This document shows positions 1 to 8,330 of a stretch of DNA of 64,000 nucleotides, piece after piece. Origin of the DNA: Desulfosarcina alkanivorans (lineage in GTDB: Bacteria > Desulfobacterota > Desulfobacteria > Desulfobacterales > Desulfosarcinaceae). The DNA lies in assembly GCF_009688945.1 (NCBI RefSeq), contig NZ_AP021874.1:3100001-3164000 (forward strand), given 5' to 3'. The notes below the pieces were generated by a model. The model searched no databases. It had not been told where the DNA came from and saw nothing but the letters and a program-made list of their open reading frames with translations. Position 1 is the first letter of the stretch; each line of letters opens with the position of its first letter. The position numbers and the translations under genes were made by a program.

Positions 1-11
1 TATGGGGGACG

Positions 12-1106
12 TATGGGGGACGCTCTCAATATTTAAAGTTTTGAGTGATCAAACGATAGGTTTTCTTCAGCGGCGATCCGCCGACCGCGTTCCACGGATT
101 GGCTGACAGATGTAACCGACAGCCCCAATTGCCGTGCAAGCGATGACATGCTTTCGCCTAACTGGTCCACTGACCAGCAGCAAAAAAGACTGCGGGCTTT
201 TACCGTCAACCGATTTTTTCCAGGTGCCCAGATACGTTTTTCATCGATGCTTAAAAGATTGGCAATATATCGGGCGACGGCATACGTATCGATGCACTTG
301 GCCTGTAAAACCTTTTTGCGGTGATAGGCTTCCTGCGCTGTATCGAGAACATGCGCGACAAAATCGCTGTCGCCGAGAATCCGTTCATCGCCTTTCATGT
401 ATACGTTGGCTTGCCGTAAAGCTTTAACTGTTTCCCATCCCCCCATCGATCGAACCAGCCCCCCACCGATCAGGTCCGGTCGTTGGCCTGCGGAAATACC
501 GCGGGCGACAAATGCCCGGTACTTCTGCCTGGCATGCTTAACCGTACTTCCGAAAAGTTTGAGTACATGCGCTGTATTTTGCCATGGACATTTCCCTTTG
601 CCCATTAATGCCCGGTGCCCGCTGTAAGAATAGCTGGCCAATTCACGCAAATCGTTGACCAGTTTGGCTCGCAAAGGATTTAGATGAATGTATCGCACCA
701 GTTCCAGCAAGTAGGTATCTTCCTGGCACAAAATGGATTTGTAACGATTTTGAAACAGATGGCCGCTGCGCCGGTGGCGCCGATTGTATGTCGCGGCATG
801 ACCGGTCAACAATCGGCGCATGACGGTCGCCACGGGCGCATCACCGGTACGAAGCAGCAGATGGAAATGGTTCGGGATCAGCGCCCAGGCAAAACAGCAT
901 GTTTGCGTCTGCGCGATAATGGTTTCCAGGCGTTCAAGGAATTGGTCACGATCATGATCGTCATCGAAGATATTACGGCGACCGATTCCGCGAGCAATTA
1001 TATGGTGCAGAGCGCCCGGAGCATCGATTCTGGACTGGCGTGGCATGGATTGGTGATACTAAAATCGTGGGAATTTATAAAGTTTAAATAGTGAGAGCGT
1101 CCCATA
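12..1106 (-). mobile_element. REP-associated (Y1) transposase unit with terminal inverted repeats
   Basis: The transposase gene is bracketed by imperfect inverted repeats. The left copy (12-42) begins TATGGGGGACGCTCTCAATA and continues into TTTAAAGTTT. The right copy (1079-1106), read on the minus strand, begins TATGGGACGCTCTCACTATT and continues TTAAACTTT. They agree at about 25 positions, apart from two extra G residues on the left. The 11-base unit TATGGGGGACG is also tandemly duplicated at 1-22. No target-site duplication could be assigned because the window starts at base 1. The arrangement suggests a self-contained mobile unit; RAYT genes are normally flanked by such palindromic ends. 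Confidence 0.6.
33..1046 (-). CDS. REP-associated tyrosine transposase (RAYT, IS200-like Y1 family)
   Basis: The 337-residue protein starts with the family's usual MPRQSRIDAPGALHHIIARG-type opening. The HUH metal-binding motif is seen as NHFHLLLR near residue 60, followed by the catalytic-Tyr helix region around residues 90-115 (YNRRHRRSGHLFQNRYKS, then YLLELVRYIHLNP). The last 90 residues resemble a DnaA domain IV-like helix-turn-helix, an extension common in larger members of the family. Y1 transposases nick single-stranded DNA and form a 5'-phosphotyrosine link. The reading frame is complete and looks intact. The stop codon lies inside the left terminal repeat. It sits next to an IS66 gene, marking this edge of the window as an insertion-prone patch. 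Confidence 0.85.
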   Translation of the reverse strand: MPRQSRIDAPGALHHIIARGIGRRNIFDDDHDRDQFLERLETIIAQTQTCCFAWALIPNHFHLLLRTGDAPVATVMRRLLTGHAATYNRRHRRSGHLFQNRYKSILCQEDTYLLELVRYIHLNPLRAKLVNDLRELASYSYSGHRALMGKGKCPWQNTAHVLKLFGSTVKHARQKYRAFVARGISAGQRPDLIGGGLVRSMGGWETVKALRQANVYMKGDERILGDSDFVAHVLDTAQEAYHRKKVLQAKCIDTYAVARYIANLLSIDEKRIWAPGKNRLTVKARSLFCCWSVDQLGESMSSLARQLGLSVTSVSQSVERGRRIAAEENLSFDHSKL

Positions 1107-1232
1107 TTTTCCAGGCTTGGATTTGCTCTGTGTGCCACCCACCGGTTAATACCGATGGGATAGAATGGAATGATCTCAGCCACTGCTATTATGATCGAAA
1201 ATGTACGCGTTCACGGGATATTCCCGTATGAA

Positions 1233-2633
1233 TCAAATCCAGGAAAGGTCAGGCATTATATTACGAAAGTAGGAAGCAATACATTCCACGAGAAATGGGA
1301 ACGTGGGCTTTTCATTTAAACGGCAGGTCTCTTTCAGTGACAAGATCCGCTCGACCCACCGATTACCCTTTTCGCTTTGGGTTCCCAGACTGCGTTTTCG
1401 CCACAGCACACCAAAACGTAAGGCCCGCTCAGCGCGATTATTTGTAGGTTCGACGCCATGGTGATCGAGAAAGGTCCACAGACTGTCCATTTCCCGTACG
1501 ATCTGACGGGCAAGTCTACCAGCATCGGTCTTGTCCTCCTCCCAAAGGGAGACGGTGAACAAGAAGAACGTATAAAAATCCGACCACTGTTTTGAGTCGG
1601 GAGGTTCTTTGGCAAACGATACCAGTTGCCTCAGCCAGGCGGCGACGATTTCTCCGAAGCGGCGAAGGTCGGGTTTCTTTCTTTCCGTCAGGGCATCGGC
1701 CTTGCGGATCAGGTGAGCCAGGCAGGTTTGGCGGTGCACCCATTTTTGGTATAGGCCGTATCCATCACTGACCAGAATGCCGTTCCAATCCTGGATTAAG
1801 TTTTCGAAGGCCTCCTTAGACCGGTGTGGGTCGATACGATAAAATGCCACCCGTTCATTTACCATGGCCCACAGCCAGTGCAGATCATTTTGCTTAAACC
1901 AGGATGTTTCGTCGATGTAGTTACACCAAAAGCGTCGGGCGATCTGGCCGATGCGTTCGTAGACTGGCAATAGCGCATTTGAGGTGCGGTCGACAATTTT
2001 CTGGATGGTTCCGGTGGCAATGGGAATGTCTAATACAGATTCGCACAACTTTTTGACATCGTTTCGGCTCATGCCCTTGATGCCGCTCAGTTCACCGATA
2101 AAGGCGGTAAAACGAGGACCGTAACCGGTGGACATCTCAGGTGGCAGCATGGCTTTGACCACGTTACCGCAGTTAGGGCAATCGCATTGCTGGAGAAGAT
2201 AGTGATTGACTTGCATTTCGATTTCGGGAAGCTCAATATGTTGATGTACGTAAAACGTTTTCATCTTTTCCTGATCGAAAGCCGAATGCCCGCATGAGCA
2301 ACGTTGCGGGGTCAACCAATAGCTCTCGGTCGGGTCCAGCACTTGCTGCTGGTGCGGCTTATGGCCTTTCTGACCGCCTTTAGCCTTTTTGCTCTTTTTT
2401 TGCTTTCTCTTCTTCCTCGCAAAAGGTGGATCGGAAGACGGTGGCTTGCTGGAGTTGTGAGAATTTTTCCGGGTCCGAACCTCGAGCTTCTCGAGCCGTT
2501 TTTCGTGGAGTGCAATCCGCTGTTCCATATCGAAAAGCGTCCGTTCCAGAGCCATGATGTAATGACGCACCGGCTCTGGCGTCAGTTGCCAATCGAGTTC
2601 CGAAAAAGGTCTTTTGAGTGCCATGAAAAGCAC
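1233..2633 (-). CDS. IS66 family transposase (TnpC-type DDE)
   Basis: A 466-residue transposase. Residues about 25-50 form a leucine-rich coiled coil, followed by the hallmark NSHNSSKPPSSDPPF. A basic Lys-rich stretch and a zinc-ribbon-like region (CSCGH ... CDCPNCG, residues about 110-155) come next, then the DDE domain. The likely acidic residues are in YIDETSWF, LVSDGYGLYQKW and TNNRAERALR. The accessory TnpA and TnpB genes of classical IS66 are absent, so this resembles the single-gene ISBst12-like subgroup. A candidate outer end, GTAAGGCTCCTAACC on the minus strand, finishes at 2699. The matching end beyond the 3' side was not found with confidence. A small hairpin (ACGGGA/TCCCGT, 1213-1227) follows the stop codon. 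The frame is complete. Confidence 0.9.
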   Translation of the reverse strand: MLFMALKRPFSELDWQLTPEPVRHYIMALERTLFDMEQRIALHEKRLEKLEVRTRKNSHNSSKPPSSDPPFARKKRKQKKSKKAKGGQKGHKPHQQQVLDPTESYWLTPQRCSCGHSAFDQEKMKTFYVHQHIELPEIEMQVNHYLLQQCDCPNCGNVVKAMLPPEMSTGYGPRFTAFIGELSGIKGMSRNDVKKLCESVLDIPIATGTIQKIVDRTSNALLPVYERIGQIARRFWCNYIDETSWFKQNDLHWLWAMVNERVAFYRIDPHRSKEAFENLIQDWNGILVSDGYGLYQKWVHRQTCLAHLIRKADALTERKKPDLRRFGEIVAAWLRQLVSFAKEPPDSKQWSDFYTFFLFTVSLWEEDKTDAGRLARQIVREMDSLWTFLDHHGVEPTNNRAERALRFGVLWRKRSLGTQSEKGNRWVERILSLKETCRLNEKPTFPFLVECIASYFRNIMPDLSWI

Positions 2634-2639
2634 CCTATC

Positions 2640-3058
2640 ATAGCCAAAAAGAAAAATCTAGATTTATTTTGAATTATTCCAGATGGTTAGGAGCCTTACT
2701 TTTGTGTATTGATTTCGGGGACTTGCGAAGCCAATCGGACCATCAAAGTACCCCGTGAATGCTTACTCGAAAATAATGCGGTAAAGCCCAAGCGGTTTCA
2801 ATACTTCGATCAATCGATATCGGTAAGCATTTGTATCGATATTAATTTTTTTTCTTTATTTTAAGTATGTTTATAATTATCGAATCGCTTAGATATCGAT
2901 AAAGATTCATCGATGAAATCGTTGTACATCCTAAAGCATCACATATCGATCATCTTTTCGAACTATATATAAAGGGATAAAAACTACTGATCCTTTGAAT
3001 TGATATAAATGGGCTATGCTATAGTTTAGGTTTTTATTTGGAATAAGTAACCCCTTGG
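2640..3058. other. AT-rich intergenic stretch with clustered ATCGAT palindromes
   Basis: No gene is visible in these roughly 420 bases. Composition falls well below the GC-rich neighbours. The hexamer ATCGAT occurs five times within 138 bases (2813, 2835, 2895, 2909, 2945), several as TATCGATA-like extensions. The stretch lies directly upstream of two lipoprotein genes and downstream of IS66. It could hold their promoter and operators, or be imported DNA; nothing decides between these. Confidence 0.5.
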
Positions 3059-3622
3059 GTGTTCGTGCCCAAGATGCCACCAAGTATGGTGGTCATCTTT
3101 ATATCGCCATTAATGCTTGCTTCCTGCGGGATGCATTACAACATCAAGGGCAGTGTTATTGATGCTCAAACCAAAAAGCCGGTAGTGGGTGCGGTTATTG
3201 CTGTGAAATGGTTCAGATACAAACTTGCTCCCATCGGTTTGCCGACTCCAAAAGAACGATACGGTACCACTGAAGAAATCACTGATAGCCAAGGAAGTTT
3301 TAAAATTCCCAACTATCCCTTTGGATCTCATTTCATAGGGATCTACAAAAAAGGATATGTCTGCTGGAGTAGCGATAGTGTTTTCAACCCACATGGAAAA
3401 GACGAAGACGAGATGATTGTAAGAAGATGGCTTGATGTCAAGCACGGCATGGTTATTAAGCTTGAGCCAAAAACTGAAGGGTTCCCTGAGGTGGAACATG
3501 CGAGTTTCGTCTGCATGGATGTCGATATTAAATTGTCGTCACCAACACCTATGTTTGACAAAGTCACACAGGAAGAATCCGAGACATATGAAAACTACAT
3601 ATACAAAAGAAACACGAAGTAA
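3059..3622 (+). CDS. Putative lipoprotein with carboxypeptidase-regulatory-like domain (copy 1)
   Basis: A 187-residue predicted lipoprotein. The N-terminal hydrophobic segment ends in the lipobox LMLASCG, so Cys at about residue 23 should be lipidated. The segment after it (IKGSVIDAQTKKPVVGAVI) is the typical opening of a carboxypeptidase-regulatory-like, Ig-type beta-sandwich, and the DSQGSFKIPNY segment continues that fold. The start is unsure: GTG at 3059 or ATG at 3074; neither has a good ribosome site. Its 3' end overlaps the next gene by 35 bases. The next protein is a clear paralogue (same lipobox, same VID...GAV motif). Such domains are usually envelope or surface modules; no enzyme activity is implied. 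Function unknown. Confidence 0.6.
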   Translation: MFVPKMPPSMVVIFISPLMLASCGMHYNIKGSVIDAQTKKPVVGAVIAVKWFRYKLAPIGLPTPKERYGTTEEITDSQGSFKIPNYPFGSHFIGIYKKGYVCWSSDSVFNPHGKDEDEMIVRRWLDVKHGMVIKLEPKTEGFPEVEHASFVCMDVDIKLSSPTPMFDKVTQEESETYENYIYKRNTK

Positions 3623-4193
3623 AGCTAAAGTAGTTTGCCGTCTGTTTGATAGCCGGTATCGTTTGGCCATTTTGGTTCTTATCATATTGCCTTTCCTGCT
3701 CGCCTCCTGTGGCCTCAAGCCTTTGTACTATGATGGTATCTATCATGGTAGAGTCATTGACTCAAAAAGCAATGAGCCTATTGAAGGGGCAGTTGTACTT
3801 GGTGTTTGGTACAAGGAGTTCTGGACTGCTGGGGGAACAATACGCGAGTTTTATGATACCCGTGAGACTGTTACCGATGAAAACGGAGAGTTCAAGGTAT
3901 GGGGAATGGGTCCGAGGGTCATGACCTTTCTGGAAGGAATGTATGTTGTTGTTTTAAAGGTGGGCTATGAAAACGTCGGTCTAAGAAGTTGGGAGTCATT
4001 AAAAAATTCGATCTATTACAGAGATCGAGTGAAATGGGATGGAGGCAAAGCAGTTATCCCCTTGGACAAGTGGAACATTGAGCAGCGACGAAAAAGATTC
4101 AGTGTCCGTGTTGGGGCAATTCCCGATGAGAAACAGCGGCTCCTGCTCGATGAAATTAGTAAGGAGAAAGCAGAGATAAAGAAGCAGCCTTGA
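3588..4193 (+). CDS. Putative lipoprotein with carboxypeptidase-regulatory-like domain (copy 2)
   Basis: The frame is open from 3432, but the signal sequence only makes sense from ATG 3588, giving 201 residues. It has a basic N-terminus, a hydrophobic run and the lipobox PFLLASCG. The mature part begins with YHGRVIDSKSNEPIEGAVV, which aligns by eye with the same part of the upstream gene. VTDENGEFKVWGMG matches the second strand pair of the fold. The C-terminus is charged (EKAEIKKQP). A GGAAG sequence lies 12 bases before the start. The overlap with copy 1 suggests co-transcription. The pair sits between an insertion sequence and a tRNA in lower-GC DNA and may have been acquired together. Function unknown. 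Confidence 0.6.
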   Translation: MKTTYTKETRSKAKVVCRLFDSRYRLAILVLIILPFLLASCGLKPLYYDGIYHGRVIDSKSNEPIEGAVVLGVWYKEFWTAGGTIREFYDTRETVTDENGEFKVWGMGPRVMTFLEGMYVVVLKVGYENVGLRSWESLKNSIYYRDRVKWDGGKAVIPLDKWNIEQRRKRFSVRVGAIPDEKQRLLLDEISKEKAEIKKQP

Positions 4194-4380
4194 TTGGTTC
4201 GGTTTTACCTCCCCGCATTAAGGAACTAAACATAGCTGTGCCGACCCTAAACCCTGAAAATCGCATTTTACACTCAAAAAAGGGCCGGTGGGCTGGAAAT
4301 TGGCAGAAACGTCAAAACACCAATACTCGGGCTGTGGGAGGGAAATACGGTGGGAAAATCAAAAAGTTCAAAATAGACAA

Positions 4381-4417
4381 GGGGTCAGCATTACTACCTA
4401 ACCCCCTGTTTTTATTG
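4381..4417 (+). terminator. Possible rho-independent terminator after the lipoprotein pair
   Basis: GGGGTCAG and CTAACCCC pair with one mismatch around a nine-base loop, followed by CTGTTTTTATT. The site lies 190 bases past the second lipoprotein gene, close to the 3' end of the oppositely oriented tRNA. The stem is modest. Confidence 0.4.
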
Positions 4418-4418
4418 T

Positions 4419-4494
4419 TGGTGATCCCAGCGGGATTCGAACCCGCGTTACCGGCGTGAGAGGCCGGCGTCCTAAACCACTAGACGATGGGACC
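4419..4494 (-). tRNA. tRNA-Glu (anticodon CTC)
   Basis: A 76-base cloverleaf on the minus strand with an encoded CCA. The acceptor stem pairs GGTCCCA with TGGGATC (one G-T pair), the discriminator base is A, and the D arm carries TCTAGTGGTTTAGGA. The anticodon arm CCGGC-CTCTCAC-GCCGG shows anticodon CTC (reads GAG), and the T arm is GCGGGTTCGAATCCCGC. All features fit tRNA-Glu. It borders the low-GC lipoprotein and transposase patch; no attachment-site duplication was noticed. Confidence 0.95.
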
Positions 4495-4602
4495 ATTTGG
4501 AAAAACAGCCGTTCAATATAGAAAACACGATGCTTTGTCAAACACTATTTATTCCGGGGCAGCCCACGGGATGGCGTGATCGTTACCAGCAGATCCACTT
4601 GG

Positions 4603-4622
4603 ATTCCCGTCTTCACGGGAAT
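4603..4622. repeat. Short palindrome of the TTCCCG-TTC-CGGGAA type
   Basis: ATTCCCGT-CTTC-ACGGGAAT is a perfect 8-base stem within a TGGATTCCCGTCTTCACGGG context followed by AATGACACC. Palindromes of this wording are scattered through many proteobacterial genomes. There is no T-run, so it is not a good terminator. Only this copy was noticed in the window. Confidence 0.5.
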
Positions 4623-4664
4623 GACACCAATGGGCGACCGAGTATAAACCAAACCTGTTCGCAA

Positions 4665-4883
4665 TCAGTCCGCCGGCGCATCGACGGCGGGACGTTTGCC
4701 CTTGCGGAAGCCGACAAGGAAATAGACCATGACCCCGATGAAGGGAACCATGGCCACAAGCAGGCCCCACAGGGCTTTCATCTGGATGGAACCGAAGTCC
4801 TTGCGGGCGATATCCAGGATGGCCGCACAGGTCAGCAGGAAAAAAAACACGCCGGTAAGAACCACGAACATGCCGGTACTCAT
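4665..4883 (-). CDS. Small membrane protein, PLDc_N-like
   Basis: 72 residues with two membrane segments (about 4-24 and 36-58) separated by the loop DIARKDFGSIQMKALW and followed by a short basic tail (GFRKGKRPAVDAPAD). This matches the small phospholipase-D-nuclease N-terminal (PLDc_N) family, which lacks a catalytic domain when found alone. It starts six bases after the mltB-like stop codon, so it is probably the last gene of a three-gene operon with the PHP phosphatase and the transglycosylase. Role unknown. Confidence 0.65.
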   Translation of the reverse strand: MSTGMFVVLTGVFFFLLTCAAILDIARKDFGSIQMKALWGLLVAMVPFIGVMVYFLVGFRKGKRPAVDAPAD

Positions 4884-4889
4884 GATGGA

Positions 4890-5783
4890 TCAGCCTTTCA
4901 ATTTTTCCGCAACGTCGAGGATGGTGTTCACGTAATACTTGCTGTGGTTGTAGTGGTAAACCACCTTGAAGGCTTTTTCGCGTGAGATCCCCGGTTTCCA
5001 GCCGTAGTGTTTCAGGTAACCGGCAATGCTGGCGATGGCGTCGGCATGCACAAACAGGTCGATGCGGCCGTCGGCGTTGCCGTCTTTGCCGTATGGGGCG
5101 ATATTGCTGGGCATGAACTGGGAAATCCCCATGGCGCCGGCATAGGACCCCTTGATCGTCGTGGGGTCCATGGATTCTTTTTCCGTATAGGTCAGGAACG
5201 CCTTCAACTCCCGGTAGGCCCAGCGGGACTTCTGGTCCGCTTTCTTTTCAAACTTCTGGCGCGACATTCGCCGGTCGTTGTCGGGCAGGCTGTTCCAGAT
5301 CGTCTCGCGGGGCTTGTCGTCGGCCATGGCCGCCAGGGTGGACAGGGTGTTGATCACCGATCTCTTTCCCGTGTACGTGCCCAGCTTGGTTTCCACCAGG
5401 ATGATGGCGGTGATCACTTCCTTGTCCACGCCATAAGTCGCCTGGGCGGCATCCAGCGCCGTCTGGTGCGCCTGCATGTATTTCCTGGCCGAGGAGACAT
5501 TCCAGACGCGGGTGAACTGCTTGTAGTTCAGCTTGGATTCGTTGTGCATAAAATAAGCGCTGACGCCGCCTTTTTCGAAGGAAACATCCGGGCTGGCGAA
5601 AATCTCCCTGATGCGCTCACTGTCGAAGCCGTCTGCGATCAGCCGCTTTTCGAGTGTATCAAAGGGCCACGGCGCATCGTCGGAAAAGGCAGGCGCCACC
5701 AGTCCGGCCAGCAAGACCATCAGCATGGCAAAACCGGATGAAACCAGGCGGCCGTATCTTCTGTGAAGGGTCGTTTCGGGCAT
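4890..5783 (-). CDS. mltB: Lytic murein transglycosylase, MltB/SLT_2 type
   Basis: 297 residues from ATG 5783, which has AGGAG about 10 bases upstream; ATG 5816 is also possible and adds 11 residues. An N-terminal hydrophobic signal segment (VSSGFAMLMVLLAGLVAPAFS) directs the protein to the periplasm; there is no lipobox. The family's helical region FTRVWNVSSARKYM is followed by the catalytic glutamate in ILVETKLGTYTG. Substrate-groove motifs ESMDPTTIKGSYAGAMG and SQFMPSNIAPYGKDGN are present, ending with the AIASIAGYLKHYGWKPG module. Such enzymes cleave MurNAc-GlcNAc bonds to 1,6-anhydro products. It lies between the PHP phosphatase (five bases from the alternative start) and the PLDc_N-like gene on the same strand. 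Confidence 0.88.
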   Translation of the reverse strand: MPETTLHRRYGRLVSSGFAMLMVLLAGLVAPAFSDDAPWPFDTLEKRLIADGFDSERIREIFASPDVSFEKGGVSAYFMHNESKLNYKQFTRVWNVSSARKYMQAHQTALDAAQATYGVDKEVITAIILVETKLGTYTGKRSVINTLSTLAAMADDKPRETIWNSLPDNDRRMSRQKFEKKADQKSRWAYRELKAFLTYTEKESMDPTTIKGSYAGAMGISQFMPSNIAPYGKDGNADGRIDLFVHADAIASIAGYLKHYGWKPGISREKAFKVVYHYNHSKYYVNTILDVAEKLKG

Positions 5784-5821
5784 CGGCCTTGCTCTCCTCT
5801 TTTTAATTCTGATCATGGGCC

Positions 5822-6610
5822 TCAGAGCGGAACGATTTCCCGCTCCCGGTGGGAAAACCCGGTCAGATGCCGGTAACCGGCCGCGTTCAGCAGGTCCCGG
5901 GCCCGATCGAACTCCCTGCCCACCGATTCGGGCGCGTGGGCATCGGAACCCGTCACCACGGGAATCTCGAGGCGGGCACACCGGCGAAGCAGGTCCGGCG
6001 ATGGAAAGGCCTCTTTCACGGGATGGTGCAACCCGCTGGTGTTCAACTCCACGGCCAGATGGTTTTCCCGGATCTTTGCCAAAACGCCCTCAAAACCGTC
6101 GCGTACAGACGGTGATGGGCGTTGGTTGTACTTTTTGGGCAGATCGAGATGACATACCACATCAAAGTAATCATAATCCAGCATAGATTCCAATACGCCA
6201 AGGTACCTGGTGTATACGTCGTCGGCGACCCGTTCCCCGCTGGCCCATGCCGAGCGCCGGGAGACCACATCTTCACCGTCGAGAAAATGGACGCTGCCGC
6301 CGACCACATCCAGGTCGAAGGTGTCCACGATTTCCCGGCAGCGGTCCACATGGCGGGGTGAAAAATCGATCTCCAGCCCGACGCGAACGGTGATCCGGTC
6401 CCGGTACTGGCGTGCCAGACGGCGTGCCTGATACACATACATGGGCACTTCCCGTGGAAACATGGCGTTGGGACGCCCCGCCTCCTGGAAGGTCAGGTGG
6501 TCCAGGAAACAAATGGTGGAAAGGCCCCGGTCAACCGCCGCCCGGACATATTGCTCCATGGTGCCGGCGGCGTGGTTGCAAAGGCTTGTGTGGACGTGGT
6601 AGTCGATCAT
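5822..6610 (-). CDS. PHP-domain phosphatase, histidinol-phosphatase (HisJ/HisK) type
   Basis: 262 residues with PHP metal-binding motifs in order: DYHVHTSLC at residues 3-11, FLDHLTF near 35, a Glu/Asp pair in VGLEIDFSP, HLDLPKKYN in the middle and GSDAHAPESVG near the C-terminus. These fit the trinuclear-metal phosphoesterase fold. The size and motif spacing resemble histidinol-phosphatases of the PHP class, the penultimate step of histidine synthesis. No other his gene is near, so another phosphoester substrate is possible. It is the first gene of the run with mltB and the PLDc_N-like gene. Confidence 0.75.
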   Translation of the reverse strand: MIDYHVHTSLCNHAAGTMEQYVRAAVDRGLSTICFLDHLTFQEAGRPNAMFPREVPMYVYQARRLARQYRDRITVRVGLEIDFSPRHVDRCREIVDTFDLDVVGGSVHFLDGEDVVSRRSAWASGERVADDVYTRYLGVLESMLDYDYFDVVCHLDLPKKYNQRPSPSVRDGFEGVLAKIRENHLAVELNTSGLHHPVKEAFPSPDLLRRCARLEIPVVTGSDAHAPESVGREFDRARDLLNAAGYRHLTGFSHREREIVPL

Positions 6611-6617
6611 TAAAGTA

Positions 6618-6740
6618 ACGGCTTCGTAAGAGATCCGATATCTGCGTTAGGCTTCATCCCTCGTCATTGCGGAGTACTTTGAAGTACGCCTCATTCCTCG
6701 GGACTCGCAAGCCTTGATCTCGAATTTCTTACGAAGCCGT
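6618..6740. repeat. Dispersed palindromic element, family A, copy 1
   Basis: A 123-base element with 14-base perfect outer arms, ACGGCTTCGTAAGA (6618-6631) and TCTTACGAAGCCGT (6727-6740). The inside shares blocks with the element at 8932-9055: CGATATCTGCGTTA, TCATCCC-CGTCATTG, GCCTCATT and CTTGATCTCG. The centre carries the small palindrome GTACTTTGAAGTAC. It fills most of the space between the PHP gene and radA. It encodes no protein and looks like a MITE-like or REP-like sequence. Confidence 0.75.
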
Positions 6741-6890
6741 ATGGAATGTGTGGTGGTGCCGGTGTATCGTTTCGATGGCGGCACTTTCTTTACGGGTTGA
6801 TTGACATGGCAGCTCATACCGTGTCAAACCATCGCCTGGCAATGACAACGAAATTGAACGATTCAGCTAATATAAACACGATCGGCTCCC

Positions 6891-8255
6891 ATGGCACGAA
6901 AAAGCGCAAAAACTCTCTTTGTCTGCCAGGCCTGCGGGTATGAATCCGCCAAGTGGATGGGCCGCTGTACCGAATGCGGCGGATGGGACACCTTTGCCGA
7001 AGAGGTGCGCCGGCCGGCCGCGCCCGGCAACAAGACCATGGCCGTCAAGGGCAACCGCCCGGTGCCCATCAATGCCGTGGAGATCATCGACGAGGAACGC
7101 ATGTCCACCGGCATGGCCGAGTTCGACCGGGTGCTGGGCGGCGGCCTGGTGGCCGGGACCCTGATCCTGATCGGCGGTGACCCGGGCATCGGCAAATCCA
7201 CGATCATGCTCCAGGCCCTGCACGGCATCGCCAGCACGGGCCGCAAGGTGCTCTACGTTTCCGGAGAGGAATCGGTTCGCCAGCTGCGCCTGCGCAGCAG
7301 ACGGCTGAAAACGGTGTCGTCCACCCTGCTGGTGGTATCGGAAATCGATATCGATGCGGTCATGGCCATGGTGGACGCCGAACGGCCGGACGTGCTGGTG
7401 GTGGATTCGATCCAGACCGTGTTCAGCCCGGAGATCACATCGGCACCGGGCAGCGTGAGCCAGGTGCGCGAGTCCACCATGCGGCTGATGCTCATGGCCA
7501 AGCGAACGGGCATCCCCACCTTTCTGGTGGGCCACGTGACCAAGGAAGGCGCCATAGCCGGGCCGCGGCTGCTCGAACACATGGTCGACACGGTGCTGTA
7601 TTTCGAAGGCGATCGCAACCACGTGTTCCGCATCCTGCGGGCGGTGAAGAACCGCTTCGGCTCCACCAACGAAATCGGCGTCTTCGAGATGAAGGAAAGC
7701 GGCCTGGAGGAGGTGGCCAACCCGTCGGCCGTGTTCCTGTCCGAGCGGCCGGAAAACGCCGCCGGCTCCGTGGTCACGGCCAGCATGGAGGGCACCCGCC
7801 CCATCCTGGTGGAACTCCAGGCCCTGGCGTCGAGCACCAGCTTCGGCACGCCCCGGCGGACCATCCTGGGCCTCGACCAGAACCGGGTGGCCCTGCTGGT
7901 GGCGGTCATGGAAAAACAGCTGGGCATGCACCTGATGGGCCACGACATCTTCATGAACGTGGCCGGCGGCGTCAAAATCATGGAGCCGGCCGTGGACATG
8001 GGCATCGTATCGGCGGTCGCCTCCAGCTTCCTGGACCGGCCCATCCGCAAGGATACCATGGTGCTCGGCGAGGTGGGCCTGGCCGGCGAAGTGCGGGCCG
8101 TGGGCAACGTGGACATCCGCATCTCCGAAGCCAGGAAAATGGGCTTCACCCGCTGCGTGGCCCCGGCGGGCAGCCTGAAACGGCTGGGACCCATCGAGGG
8201 CATCGCCCTCGAAGGGGTGGCCACCGTAGCTGCCGCCGTGGAGTTGCTTTTCTGA
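6891..8255 (+). CDS. radA: DNA repair protein RadA
   Basis: 454 residues, the usual family length. The N-terminal C4 zinc finger is CQACGYESAKWMGRCTECGG. The Walker A motif is GGDPGIGKST near residue 102, the RadA signature KNRFGSTNEIGVFEM is near 255, and the C-terminal third is the Lon-like domain (ending GIALEGVATVAAAVELLF). RadA is a RecA-like, DnaB-type helicase that aids branch migration in recombination. The start is ATG 6891; its ribosome site is weak. Codon bias is strongly GC-rich, giving a long spurious mirror frame on the other strand. It is followed by rlmE after 75 bases. Confidence 0.97.
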   Translation: MARKSAKTLFVCQACGYESAKWMGRCTECGGWDTFAEEVRRPAAPGNKTMAVKGNRPVPINAVEIIDEERMSTGMAEFDRVLGGGLVAGTLILIGGDPGIGKSTIMLQALHGIASTGRKVLYVSGEESVRQLRLRSRRLKTVSSTLLVVSEIDIDAVMAMVDAERPDVLVVDSIQTVFSPEITSAPGSVSQVRESTMRLMLMAKRTGIPTFLVGHVTKEGAIAGPRLLEHMVDTVLYFEGDRNHVFRILRAVKNRFGSTNEIGVFEMKESGLEEVANPSAVFLSERPENAAGSVVTASMEGTRPILVELQALASSTSFGTPRRTILGLDQNRVALLVAVMEKQLGMHLMGHDIFMNVAGGVKIMEPAVDMGIVSAVASSFLDRPIRKDTMVLGEVGLAGEVRAVGNVDIRISEARKMGFTRCVAPAGSLKRLGPIEGIALEGVATVAAAVELLF

Positions 8256-8330
8256 CAACACACTCATTATATTGGGTATTGGGTCCACCCCGGGCCGGGG
8301 TTTAACTTGACTTGAAATGGTCGAAAAGAT

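Noticed and set aside
4190..4459. An 89-codon open frame running into the tRNA
   Set aside because: It overlaps the tRNA-Glu gene, has no ribosome site and no recognisable protein feature.
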